The translations under genes were made by a program, and so were the position numbers. Source: Candidatus Microgenomatus auricola (lineage in GTDB: Bacteria; Patescibacteriota; Patescibacteriia; UBA9570; XYC2-FULL-38-9). From it: 9,369 nucleotides of DNA. How positions within the stretch are numbered: the first letter of the stretch is position 1; every line of letters begins with the position of its first letter. The DNA lies in NCBI GenBank assembly GCA_005239655.1, contig SBBP01000042.1:1-9369 (forward strand), in the 5' to 3' direction. A model generated the notes under the pieces. It was not told the DNA's origin. It was given only the letters and a program-made list of their open reading frames with translations, and did no database searches. Below, one piece after another: positions 1-7,623 of the stretch.

Positions 1-1
1 C

Positions 2-145
2 TCATGGAAAGAGCAGAAAACGGCCTGCATTGAATTGAATTCACTCCCATCAATTGACTTGCACCACCCGCCGATTGTACAAGGCGCTAATCGTAACGTA
101 GCCGGCGCCTTACTTGACTACGTCTTTGGTAATGATGTACACTAA
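2..145 (+). CDS. C-terminal fragment of an unrecognised protein (5' end outside window)
   Basis: Reading frame 2 is open from the left edge to a TAA at 143-145 and gives 47 residues ending in LLDYVFGNDVH. Codon use looks like a real gene, and the stop is followed by a gap with a terminator, as expected for a gene end. I do not recognise the family. A short Ile-Glu-Leu stretch near the start and an amphipathic last helix (NVAGALLDYVF) would suit the end of an amidase, M14-like peptidase or SGNH-type hydrolase, but no catalytic motif is complete enough to choose. The other two frames of this strand close quickly in this stretch. Confidence 0.55.
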   Translation, partial: SWKEQKTACIELNSLPSIDLHHPPIVQGANRNVAGALLDYVFGNDVH

Positions 146-211
146 CGACGTTAAGTGATTAACTATTTGTGTATGATCGGTCACTTGCTCGGCCATTAAT
201 CACGGCAAAAT

Positions 212-258
212 AAAAAACAGGGAAGTGGGCATCACGTGAGCTCGTTTCTCTGTTTTTT
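212..258 (+). terminator. Probable intrinsic terminator after the upstream gene
   Basis: The left arm at 212-224 (AAAAAACAGGGAA) pairs with the right arm at 246-258 (TTCTCTGTTTTTT) over 13 positions with one G-T wobble. The loop is about 21 bases and holds the palindromes CACGTG and GAGCTC. The right arm ends in a run of seven T (253-259), as in a Rho-independent terminator. The left arm is A-rich, so the structure could also stop transcription coming from the right. The G+C-rich core is short, so efficiency is uncertain. Confidence 0.55.
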
Positions 259-265
259 TGTTTCT

Positions 266-274
266 TGATATACT
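266..274 (+). promoter_or_regulatory. Candidate extended -10 promoter for the DUF5671-like gene and recG
   Basis: TGATATACT fits the extended -10 form TGnTATAAT with one mismatch. The hexamer is at 269-274, leaving 28 bases to the ATG at 303 and so a short leader. The -35 position (246-251, TTCTCT) is a poor match and lies inside the right arm of the terminator, so recognition would rest on the extended -10. No Shine-Dalgarno sequence precedes the ATG. A second AT-rich candidate (TAATAT at 283-288) has no suitable -35 at normal spacing. Confidence 0.4.
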
Positions 275-302
275 GTTACACGTAATATACACACATCAAT
301 TT

Positions 303-1238
303 ATGGAAAAAACCATCGAACGTTCGCCGAAGTACGTCTTCTTGCACCTGTTCGTTTTCGCTCTGTTGTACGTAAGCATCGTCAGTTTCATTACACTGCT
401 CTTCCAGTACATTTCCATTCTGGCGCCCGATCAGTTGCAAGGGTATCTCTACGGTTCGTACGATGGCATTCGTTGGAGTAGCTCCGCCCTTCTCGTCTGC
501 TACCCCGTGTTCCTCGCTGTATCATGGCTGTTGCAGCGGGATATGCGACGCCAACCGAACCTGCGCGAACTGCGCACACGCAAATGGTTGCTCTCCCTCA
601 CATTGCTGATCGCTGCGATTACCATCATCGTTGACTTAATTCAAGTCATCTACCGCTTCTACGGCGGCGAAATCACCACACAATTTTTCCTGAAGCTTCT
701 AACGGTTCTCGCCATTGCCGGCATTGTATTCGGTTACTATTTTTGGGAATATCGCCGCGAGAACCAACCGTCGGGTGTGCCACATATCGCAGCATGGGTG
801 TCTGGTGTTGCGCTGCTGGTGAGCCTTGTTGCTGGGCTCTTCATTGCCGGATCTCCTGCAGAACGGCGCATGATACGTTTTGATGAACGGCGAGTCACGG
901 ACTTGCAACAGTTGCAGAACGAAATCGCATCCTACTGGCAGCGAACGGAATCGCTGCCTGCCTCGCTAGACGATTTAGTGAACGATTTTTCTGGATACAG
1001 CATGCCCACAGACCCTGAACATGGAACGACATACGAATATCGTGTCACTGGCGACCTCAACTTTCAACTCTGCGCAACATTTAATAGTGACAGCACATCC
1101 CGGGGAGCATCTGGCCGATACCCCGAGTACTACATGAACGGCATTAGTGGTACAAACTGGGATCATGGAACCGGCCAGGTGTGCTTTGAACGTGCCATTG
1201 ACCCCAACGTGCTGACGCCGTTACAAAAACCGCTCTAA
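303..1238 (+). CDS. DUF5671-like polytopic membrane protein with a pseudopilin-like C-terminal domain
   Basis: This 311-residue protein has five hydrophobic segments, at about 11-38, 60-77, 94-117, 128-148 and 162-183. The first four, with the basic stretch LLQRDMRRQPNLRELRTRKW between helices 2 and 3, resemble the DUF5671 family often annotated in Patescibacteria (from memory). The soluble tail (about 190-311) contains DLQQLQNEIASYW, a LPASLDDL turn and DPEHGTTYEYRV, which is the layout of the globular domain of GspG/PilE-type pseudopilins without their N-terminal methylation motif. Two cysteines in the tail (257, 294) could form a disulfide if it is exported. I chose the ATG at 303 over the TTG at 258 because the family-like sequence begins there and it lies just after a -10 element. 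It is probably co-transcribed with recG, 16 bases downstream. The molecular function is unknown. Confidence 0.8.
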   Translation: MEKTIERSPKYVFLHLFVFALLYVSIVSFITLLFQYISILAPDQLQGYLYGSYDGIRWSSSALLVCYPVFLAVSWLLQRDMRRQPNLRELRTRKWLLSLTLLIAAITIIVDLIQVIYRFYGGEITTQFFLKLLTVLAIAGIVFGYYFWEYRRENQPSGVPHIAAWVSGVALLVSLVAGLFIAGSPAERRMIRFDERRVTDLQQLQNEIASYWQRTESLPASLDDLVNDFSGYSMPTDPEHGTTYEYRVTGDLNFQLCATFNSDSTSRGASGRYPEYYMNGISGTNWDHGTGQVCFERAIDPNVLTPLQKPL

Positions 1239-1254
1239 CGTTTTTCGACCACTC

Positions 1255-3288
1255 ATGGCTCACCTCCACGACTCGGTACGCACACTGTATGGAGTGGGGA
1301 CGGCACTGGAGGAACGTCTTGAGCGTCTTGGCATTCGCACACTCCACGACCTGATCTGGTATTTTCCGCGTCAGTACGAAGACCGGTCAGACATCATCAC
1401 AATTGCCGAGGTCAAACCCGATGCCAAAGTGACGATTTCTGCGCGTGTTGCGCAAATTCGTTCGCGACGTGCATTCCGCCGGCGTCGTATGCATATTGTT
1501 GAGGCTCTTTTGAGTGATGACTCTGGAAGCATCGCCGCGGTTTGGTTTAACCAGCCGTATATCGCAAAACAACTGCGGGTTGGCGATCAACTGCTGTTTT
1601 CTGGAATCGCAAAATCCGGGAAACACGGTTTTGCCTTGCAAAACCCCGTGTATGAGCGGTCGCAACCCGGGAAAGAAACCACACATACCGGACGCATTGT
1701 CCCAAACTACGCACTGACCGAAGGCATCACACAAAAACAACTGCGCGCACTGGTGAAACAGGCGCTCACATCTGCGCTTGGGGAGGTCGAGGATCCATTT
1801 CCAGATGAGATGCTGCGGCGTTACGACGTGGAGCCACTTGCGTCCGCTTTACAAGAATTGCACTTTCCGGCTTCAGGGGCGAGTTTTTCTATGGCGCGAA
1901 AGCGGCTGGAGTTTCAGGAGTTGTACTTTGTTCAACTGCAGGCACAACGCATTCGACAGGCGCTGCATGCACATCGTTCGCCGGAGATACCGTTTCATGA
2001 AGCCGCGATTAAGCAGTTCGTTCAACAACTCCCGTTCACGCTGACCACAGCGCAACGCAAAGCAGCGTGGACAATTCTGAAGGACATGCAAAACGGTGTG
2101 CCGATGAACCGTCTCCTCTCCGGTGATGTCGGCTCGGGCAAAACTGTGGTTGCGGCGATTGCGATGCTTAATGTGGTTCGTAACGGTTTGCAAGCGGTGT
2201 TGATGGTGCCCACAGAAATTCTGGCTCAGCAACACGCTGCAAGCCTAGAACAGTTGTTCGCCGGAAACGCAGTGACTCTTGCCCTGCTGACCTCTCGCAC
2301 GCGGAAACAAACGAATGTCCAAACGGCTGATGTGATTGTTGGTACGCACGCGGTGATTCAAGACGCGGTTGTCTTTCCACGACTGGGTTTGGTTGTGGTT
2401 GACGAGCAACATCGATTTGGCGTGCAACAACGTCAACAACTGAAAAAACAAACTCGTGGCGGTGATATGCTCCCCCACCTCCTCTCCATGACCGCTACAC
2501 CCATCCCGCGTACGTTAGCACTCACGATGTACGGTGATTTGGACCTTTCCGTAATTGATGAACTCCCGAAAGGTCGTCTGACCATCAAAACCAATCTCGT
2601 TCCGCCGGAAAAACGGGCTGATGCCTACGACTTTATTCGCACACGTGTGAACGCCGGTGAGCAGTGCTTTGTGATTTGCCCGTTGATCGAACCGTCGGAT
2701 GTATCTGGTGCAAAATCGGTCACCACAGAGTACGATCGCCTGCGCACAGAGGTTTTTCCAGACCTCCGTATTGCCATGGTGCACGGAAAAATGAAAAGCG
2801 ACGAAAAGGAGCAGATCATGCAACGGATGAAGCAGAAGAAGATCGACGTCCTCGTGTCGACATCAGTCATTGAAGTCGGCGTGGATATTCCTCATGCGAC
2901 CATAATGATGATTGAGGGCGCAGAACGGTTTGGTTTGGCCCAGCTGCACCAGTTCCGCGGCCGTGTGGGTCGCTCGGATATGCAGTCCTACTGCTTGCTC
3001 TTTACCGGTTCGAGCGCAGATCAAACGCTTCGTCGATTGCGGGCTCTCACCAAAATACACAACGGTTTTCAGCTTGCAGAATTGGATATGAAGCAGCGTG
3101 GTACTGGAGAAATCTATGGAACACTGCAATCTGGATTCAGCCAATCGCTAATCACATTTCAGAATCCGCAGCTCATTGGGAACGCACAGGCAGCAGCAAA
3201 AGACACTCTTGCCTACGGCTGGCTCGACTCTCATCCGCAATTACAACGGGCGTTTTCCGAGTTCACGCAAAACATTCATTTCGAGTAA
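1255..3288 (+). CDS. recG: ATP-dependent DNA helicase RecG
   Basis: RecG is a superfamily 2 translocase that remodels stalled replication forks and branch-migrates Holliday junctions and D-loops in the cytoplasm. The 677 residues match the usual family length. An N-terminal helix-hairpin-like start (YGVGTALEERLERLGI) and the YFPRQYEDRS motif lead into the OB-fold wedge (about 58-133), which grips branched DNA. The helicase core follows: Walker A GDVGSGKT at 290-297, the DEQH box at 383-386, SMTATPIPRT at 411-420 and the motif VI segment QFRGRVGR at 566-573. Near the C-terminus is the region where the family's TRG element lies. All catalytic motifs are intact. The ATG at 1255 gives the expected N-terminus, has no clear Shine-Dalgarno sequence and lies 16 bases after the previous stop. 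The gene ends 4 bases from the stop of the opposing radA. Confidence 0.98.
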   Translation: MAHLHDSVRTLYGVGTALEERLERLGIRTLHDLIWYFPRQYEDRSDIITIAEVKPDAKVTISARVAQIRSRRAFRRRRMHIVEALLSDDSGSIAAVWFNQPYIAKQLRVGDQLLFSGIAKSGKHGFALQNPVYERSQPGKETTHTGRIVPNYALTEGITQKQLRALVKQALTSALGEVEDPFPDEMLRRYDVEPLASALQELHFPASGASFSMARKRLEFQELYFVQLQAQRIRQALHAHRSPEIPFHEAAIKQFVQQLPFTLTTAQRKAAWTILKDMQNGVPMNRLLSGDVGSGKTVVAAIAMLNVVRNGLQAVLMVPTEILAQQHAASLEQLFAGNAVTLALLTSRTRKQTNVQTADVIVGTHAVIQDAVVFPRLGLVVVDEQHRFGVQQRQQLKKQTRGGDMLPHLLSMTATPIPRTLALTMYGDLDLSVIDELPKGRLTIKTNLVPPEKRADAYDFIRTRVNAGEQCFVICPLIEPSDVSGAKSVTTEYDRLRTEVFPDLRIAMVHGKMKSDEKEQIMQRMKQKKIDVLVSTSVIEVGVDIPHATIMMIEGAERFGLAQLHQFRGRVGRSDMQSYCLLFTGSSADQTLRRLRALTKIHNGFQLAELDMKQRGTGEIYGTLQSGFSQSLITFQNPQLIGNAQAAAKDTLAYGWLDSHPQLQRAFSEFTQNIHFE

Positions 3289-3292
3289 ACGA

Positions 3293-4609
3293 CTACTGTC
3301 CCGCACCGGTCTTCTGCAGTGCATCTGTCACGGTTGTGCAGTCGGCTGCAGAAACGACGGTGTTCAATCCAAACCGCTTGGCTTCTTTTGCGCGGTCACG
3401 CTCGCGACTCACCGCACGCACTTCACCACCAAGACCAACCTCGCCCCACACCACACACTCTCGTGGGATCGCAACATCTCGCAACGCAGAAACCAGTGCC
3501 ACACAGACCGCAAGATCCATCGCGGGTTCTGCGATGCGTCCACCGCCAACGATGTTGATATAGACATCGGAGGTGTCGAATGCAATGTGTGCACGGCGAT
3601 CAAGCACGGCAAGCAGCAACTGCAACCGATTCAAATCAAACCCCGACGCTTTCCGCTGTGGAAATCCAAACGTTGTCTTGTTCACGAGTGCCTGCACTTC
3701 GATCAAAAACACGCGACTGCCTTCGAGCACCGCTGTCACGCATGTGCCAGCGTGGTACGAACGGTCGTGCAGAAAACGTTCTGAAGGATTGGCCACTTCC
3801 TGCAAACCCGTTTCGTGCATTTCAAAGACACCAACCTCGTTGGTTGATCCGAAACGATTTTTCACTGCGCGTAACAGTCGAAACTGTTGCTGGCGGTCTC
3901 CTTCCAAGTACAGCACAACGTCCACGATATGCTCCAACGTCTTTGGCCCACCCAGTTCTCCGCCTTTTGTCACGTGACCAATCAGCAGCATCGGCACGTT
4001 GGATTCTTTCGCTGTTTCCAAAAACCGTACCGTTGATGCTCGAATTTGATTCACACTCCCGGGTTCGCCGTCCACTGCAGATGACGCAACAGTTTGAATG
4101 GAATCAATCACCACCAATGCGGGTTTCATATCCAAAACTGTTTTACAAATCACCTCAACGTGCTCTTCTCCTAAAAACTGGAGATGTGATTGATCAATCT
4201 GTAAACGGTCCAGACGCAATTTCAGTTGTGCGGCAGACTCTTCGCCTGAAACATACAACACGTCGCGCCCCAAACGGCCTGCAATTTGCGCGACGAGTGT
4301 CGATTTACCAATGCCAGGATCCCCACCAAGCAGCATCACGGCGCCGGGAACGATTCCTCCTCCAAACACACGATCGCATTCGGTGATTCCAGTTGATAGA
4401 CGCGCCACAGTATCTGCGGAGATCTGCGTAAACGCAGTCGTGTGAGCAGCGCGCACTGTTGCAAGCGCCTCGCGGCGTTGTGCTTTTGGTGTTTCGGCTT
4501 CGGCTGCCGATTCCTTTTCCAGTGTCCCCCATTTTCCGCACTCCGAACACCGGCCGGCCCATTTTGGACACTGTGCATCACAATTCCCACATCGGTAGAC
4601 TGTCGACAT
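3293..4609 (-). CDS. radA: DNA repair and recombination protein RadA (Sms)
   Basis: RadA is a RecA-like hexameric ATPase that extends recombination intermediates by branch migration. The 438 residues carry the full family layout: a four-cysteine zinc finger (C7, C10, C21, C24), Walker A GGDPGIGKST at 95-104, Walker B LVVIDS at 165-170, the RadA-specific KNRFGS motif at 250-255 and a C-terminal Lon-protease-like domain (about 270-438). C14 is an extra cysteine inside the finger. I chose the ATG at 4609 because the protein then opens with MSTVYRCGNC, the normal RadA start. An ATG at 4678 would add 23 unrelated residues and overlap the upstream gene. The start is one base after the stop of the pilin-VanY gene (TAG-T-ATG), so it is probably translated by coupling as the last gene of the operon. 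There is no evident terminator between it and the convergent recG. Confidence 0.97.
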   Translation of the reverse strand: MSTVYRCGNCDAQCPKWAGRCSECGKWGTLEKESAAEAETPKAQRREALATVRAAHTTAFTQISADTVARLSTGITECDRVFGGGIVPGAVMLLGGDPGIGKSTLVAQIAGRLGRDVLYVSGEESAAQLKLRLDRLQIDQSHLQFLGEEHVEVICKTVLDMKPALVVIDSIQTVASSAVDGEPGSVNQIRASTVRFLETAKESNVPMLLIGHVTKGGELGGPKTLEHIVDVVLYLEGDRQQQFRLLRAVKNRFGSTNEVGVFEMHETGLQEVANPSERFLHDRSYHAGTCVTAVLEGSRVFLIEVQALVNKTTFGFPQRKASGFDLNRLQLLLAVLDRRAHIAFDTSDVYINIVGGGRIAEPAMDLAVCVALVSALRDVAIPRECVVWGEVGLGGEVRAVSRERDRAKEAKRFGLNTVVSAADCTTVTDALQKTGAGQ

Positions 4610-4610
4610 A

Positions 4611-5645
4611 CTACTTGTACTGCCCGGGTGAACAAAGTGAATCGGAGCTTCCTCCAATTTGGTGATGCCACCACTCAATGCAAATGCGGCTAAACCCGGC
4701 AGACTGCATCATGGTATTGAGTGCGATCACGGAATTGCGCAAATTGGTTGTGCAATTCGAACCAGATTGACTCACCATGCACGAGTCGTGCCAACTCGAA
4801 CTGGCGTATCCAGTTGTCGTCACGTATTTTCCACCGCCTGTATTCTTCCAACTGATATCTAGTGCATTTCCGTACCCATGGCGCGATTTGCCAGGCTTTG
4901 CTGCCTGGTTGCATGTTCCGCATGCTCCACCTGGACACGAACCTGTTGTTTCCTTACTTTGGTAGCAGGCCCACAATCGCTCTTGCGTGTCAAGGCTACG
5001 GTTGGCGCTTGCGATCACCAGCTTCATCCCTTGGTATTCTGCGTTATCGCGCAACAGCTTGAGTGCACTGGACAAGGCATCAAATGTGGTTTGAGTAATG
5101 TGCGGCTCAGAGGCCTGATTTTCAAGATACGGTTTCAAATCTGACGGCAGTCCCTCCTCAGAAGTCATGTAGCTGATCAACGTCGGGTCGTCGGAAATTT
5201 CGCCGCTGAGCATTGCTGCAGTACTTGTGGTCACGGGCTCACGAAATTCAATGGTTGATTGTTCCAGTTCGGCGTATCCCACCAACGCGGGATTAATGGT
5301 ATTGAGCAATACATACGACATCAGCGCAATGAGCAAACCAATAATCGCATTGGTGACGCCTCCTTTTGCAACGGTAATGGCCTCGGAATTTCCACCCGCA
5401 GTCACCCACCGAAATCCGTTAAACATAATCATGACCGCAGCAACGATACCGATGGAGCCTACAATAAACTCATAGGCTTTAACGATGTAGTTTGCGAGAT
5501 AGGGGTCATTCAGGCCTTTCGTCGCACCAATACCCACTTCCAACGTAATTGTTTGTGCTGTTGCAACGATTGGGATACTCAAACACAACATCATCACAGT
5601 GATTGCCCGGCGTGTGGTGAATAGGAATGTAGTGCGTTGAGACAT
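4611..5645 (-). CDS. Pilin-like membrane protein fused to a VanY-type D,D-carboxypeptidase (peptidase M15B)
   Basis: This 344-residue protein has three parts. Residues 1-30 form a signal peptide with a likely ATA|Q cleavage site. Residues about 35-120 form a VirB2/TrbC-like two-helix pilin domain (helices near 58-80 and 97-118, joined by a small-residue-rich loop). Residues about 165-344 form a VanY/M15 metallopeptidase. The peptidase has the ANRS...Q element (R216, Q221), zinc ligands H256 and D263 in SRHGYGNALDIS, and E324 with H327 in IEWWHH, so the active site looks complete. This family removes the terminal D-Ala from peptidoglycan stem peptides. If the pilin topology holds, the catalytic domain lies outside the cytoplasmic membrane. 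The domain has eight cysteines (227, 237, 242, 245, 289, 298, 322, 338), with a Cys/Gly-rich insertion between the Arg motif and the first zinc ligand. Its ATG overlaps the stop of the DsbA-like gene by one base (TAATG). Confidence 0.9.
   Translation of the reverse strand: MSQRTTFLFTTRRAITVMMLCLSIPIVATAQTITLEVGIGATKGLNDPYLANYIVKAYEFIVGSIGIVAAVMIMFNGFRWVTAGGNSEAITVAKGGVTNAIIGLLIALMSYVLLNTINPALVGYAELEQSTIEFREPVTTSTAAMLSGEISDDPTLISYMTSEEGLPSDLKPYLENQASEPHITQTTFDALSSALKLLRDNAEYQGMKLVIASANRSLDTQERLWACYQSKETTGSCPGGACGTCNQAAKPGKSRHGYGNALDISWKNTGGGKYVTTTGYASSSWHDSCMVSQSGSNCTTNLRNSVIALNTMMQSAGFSRICIEWWHHQIGGSSDSLCSPGQYK
5292..5543 (-). repeat. Pilin-like domain, copy 2 (paralogous to 8482-8727)
   Basis: This stretch encodes residues 35-118 of the pilin-VanY protein and is a direct repeat of the segment at 8482-8727. 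Aligned by hand over the 61-codon core (5292-5474 here, 8482-8664 in the other copy), 55 residues are identical and about 148 of 183 bases match. Most base differences are silent, so the domain has been kept by selection since an old duplication rather than copied recently. The N-terminal flank also aligns (LEVGIG in both), with a two-residue length difference. Confidence 0.9.
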
Positions 5646-6370
5646 TACTGCGTCGTTTTTGCGATTTCTGCAGCTACAAGAGCATTCAGCTCTTCATATG
5701 TTGTCGAGCCCGTGTAGAGCGTTCCATTGATATAGTATGCTGGAGTCTCCTGTAAATCAAATGTGCGCGCAATGAAATAGCCCTGCACAACAAGAGATTT
5801 TTTTTCTTTTGTCTGCAGGCAACTCGAGAATTCGCTGGTGTCGAGCCCGACACTTTCCGCAATATCCAACCACGGGCTTTGCACAAAACTCTTCTGCTGA
5901 GCAAAAAGTGCATCATGGTACTCCCAAAATGCCTCTTGATCCTGCGCACACCGCGCCGCCAGTGCTGCGGTTTCAGAGAAGAGGTGCTCTTTTGGCAACG
6001 GAAAGTCCTTCCACACAACACGCACATCATTCGGATAGTTGACAACAAGCCGAGCAAACACCTCTGCCATCACTGCACACGCCTCGCACTCAAAATCTCC
6101 AAATTCAACAATTGTGACGGTCGGTTGCGCTGCACCAATCTGAGGGTCGCTGGACAGTGGCTGTGGTGTGCCTGCACGGACATCCTGTGGCACAACCGTC
6201 ACCAACGGGTCCCCGGTGACCGCCTGGGAATTCGTCGCAGACGCGTTCGTATTCGCGTTTGTCGATGTGCTTTCCGACGTTGCACGATCAACCATCAACC
6301 GTGCAGCCAACAGCACAAGCAAACAGACAATTGCTAGAGAGAAAAAAAGTGTCGAACGCGTAGACGTCAT
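5645..6370 (-). CDS. Membrane-anchored DsbA-like thiol-disulfide oxidoreductase
   Basis: This 241-residue protein belongs to the DsbA/Thioredoxin_4 group, which oxidises or isomerises cysteines in exported proteins. An N-terminal hydrophobic segment (about 7-25) acts as a membrane anchor or uncleaved signal. A Ser/Thr/Asn-rich linker follows (about 31-50), typical of surface proteins in this lineage. The thioredoxin fold starts near 83 with TVTIVEFGDFECEAC, giving an active-site CxxC at C95-C98. A helical insert covers about 127-190, and the cis-proline is P210 in ETPAYYING. The CEAC dipeptide is acidic, unlike the CPHC of E. coli DsbA. Two more cysteines (141, 184) lie in the helical insert. 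It starts one base after the stop of the propeller gene (TAG-T-ATG) and overlaps the pilin-VanY start. Its neighbours are cysteine-rich exported proteins, which makes them likely substrates; that link is inferred. No DsbB or VKOR partner is in the window. Confidence 0.9.
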   Translation of the reverse strand: MTSTRSTLFFSLAIVCLLVLLAARLMVDRATSESTSTNANTNASATNSQAVTGDPLVTVVPQDVRAGTPQPLSSDPQIGAAQPTVTIVEFGDFECEACAVMAEVFARLVVNYPNDVRVVWKDFPLPKEHLFSETAALAARCAQDQEAFWEYHDALFAQQKSFVQSPWLDIAESVGLDTSEFSSCLQTKEKKSLVVQGYFIARTFDLQETPAYYINGTLYTGSTTYEELNALVAAEIAKTTQ

Positions 6371-6371
6371 A

Positions 6372-7616
6372 CTACTGTAATCGTACCTTCACCAACTGAT
6401 TCGTTTGCGAGTCACGGAAATACAGCTGCGAACCGTTAGACGAAACAACCATGTTTTCAACCGAGTACACAGCCTGGCCGTTGGCATCCACAGGTGTCGC
6501 GACTTTTGTTTTTGTACCAGTCACCAGATTGATTTTGTAAATATCATCCGGCACGCCTTCAAGGATGTCTGGCTCTAACCCAAAGCCGTACTCCTGACTG
6601 GATGGCACACCGCAATACACAGTTGTGGAATCACTGCTGAACGCACATTTGTCAGCAAACGTATTCAGTTTCAATTCACGACGGTTGTCGCCGATCGAAT
6701 CTCCGTCTGCCGCAACGATCCAGAGCGATGGCTTGTAGTCTGTGCTGCTGGAGTAGACGCTATACAACAAGTTTTTCCCGTCTGTGGAATACTGGCTTTG
6801 CAATCCGCGTCCTTCAACAATCGTGCCTTTGAAGTTCTCTCCTTTCAGGCCCACAAAGCCCACTTCCTGACGATTCAAATCAATAAATTCAGCGTAGGAT
6901 GCGGCGACTTTCCCGGTTGGTGACCATTCCACGTCCACACGATCAGCATGGTTGCCGAGCGACTCCAGTGTGCGGGCTGATGAACCATCTGGATTGGACA
7001 CGGCGAGTACGCGACGTTCGGGATCAATGTGCATGTACTTAAAGGCAATCTGGCTCGATGTCGGCGAAAAATCAAACTCCTCAAACTCTTTTGGCAGCGT
7101 CACCTGCTTCCCGGTATCGAGGTTGTAGTAAATATTGGATCCATCCGGAAACTCTAAGATGGTTTCGTTCGTGGTGTCAGCCCACGCAACCGTTTCCACG
7201 CCGCGGAATTGCGCATCTCCAATTTGAGTAATGTTGCCGTTCCCGTCCACCTTGTAGAATTTCCCACTTTCGGGATCGTAGTAACGCACTGACCCGTCTT
7301 TTGCGACTGCCGGCTCCTGCGCTGCAACTTGCGGTGTGAGCACTTCCGTTTCGGTAAGCCCTCCAGACGCAACGCTGTCCACTCCAGGGAGGCCTGTCGT
7401 GGGAGCATTCACGTTGCCTGTGGGAATATTGAGGTTACTTAAAATATCGTTGATATTCGGAAGACCGCCGCCGTTGACGTTATTCACATTTTCGTTCGTG
7501 GGGCCTTCCCCTGGACGGGCAAAAAACACGACATACAAAATGTATCCGATTGCAATTGCCGCTAATAACAGCAGCACTGCGTAGAGAATCCGTTTGGTCG
7601 TTGGTGAGAGTGTCAT
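6372..7616 (-). CDS. Membrane-anchored TolB/PD40-like beta-propeller protein
   Basis: This 414-residue protein has one N-terminal membrane segment (about 9-32), an Asn/Gly/Pro-rich linker (about 36-80) and a beta-rich domain to the end. The domain carries recurring propeller-blade signatures of the TolB/PD40 kind: FDFSPTSSQIAF (181-192), VEWSPTGKVAA (229-239), QYSTDGKNLLYSV (275-287), AFSSDSTTVYC (325-335) and VVSSNGSQLYF (390-400). No catalytic motif is seen, so a scaffold or binding role is likely, outside the membrane if the anchor is a signal anchor. The only two cysteines (324, 335) flank a blade strand and could pair. I chose the ATG at 7616 because it starts a normal short basic N-terminus before the helix; an ATG at 7661 would overlap the upstream gene by 38 bases. 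It begins 7 bases after the stop of the Cys-rich pilin gene. A specific ligand cannot be inferred. Confidence 0.82.
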   Translation of the reverse strand: MTLSPTTKRILYAVLLLLAAIAIGYILYVVFFARPGEGPTNENVNNVNGGGLPNINDILSNLNIPTGNVNAPTTGLPGVDSVASGGLTETEVLTPQVAAQEPAVAKDGSVRYYDPESGKFYKVDGNGNITQIGDAQFRGVETVAWADTTNETILEFPDGSNIYYNLDTGKQVTLPKEFEEFDFSPTSSQIAFKYMHIDPERRVLAVSNPDGSSARTLESLGNHADRVDVEWSPTGKVAASYAEFIDLNRQEVGFVGLKGENFKGTIVEGRGLQSQYSTDGKNLLYSVYSSSTDYKPSLWIVAADGDSIGDNRRELKLNTFADKCAFSSDSTTVYCGVPSSQEYGFGLEPDILEGVPDDIYKINLVTGTKTKVATPVDANGQAVYSVENMVVSSNGSQLYFRDSQTNQLVKVRLQ

Positions 7617-7623
7617 AGGTGTA

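Noticed and set aside
150..163. Small inverted repeat GTTAA-GTGA-TTAAC in the left gap
   Set aside because: A five-base arm is too short to call an operator, and it is far from the candidate promoter.
3312..3353. Inverted repeat TTCTGCAG / CTGCAGAA near the end of radA
   Set aside because: The stem is 8 bases with a 26-base loop, has no T-run and lies inside conserved coding sequence, so I do not call it a terminator.
3580..4386. Plus-strand open frame of 268 residues (and another at 3176-3784) antisense to radA
   Set aside because: radA carries all conserved family motifs on the other strand. The antisense products show no domain or signal and are explained by codon bias of radA.
4610..4678. 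Upstream ATG extending RadA by 23 residues
   Set aside because: The extension is unlike any RadA N-terminus and overlaps the end of the pilin-VanY gene. The zinc-finger start at 4609 fits the family and the coupled junction.
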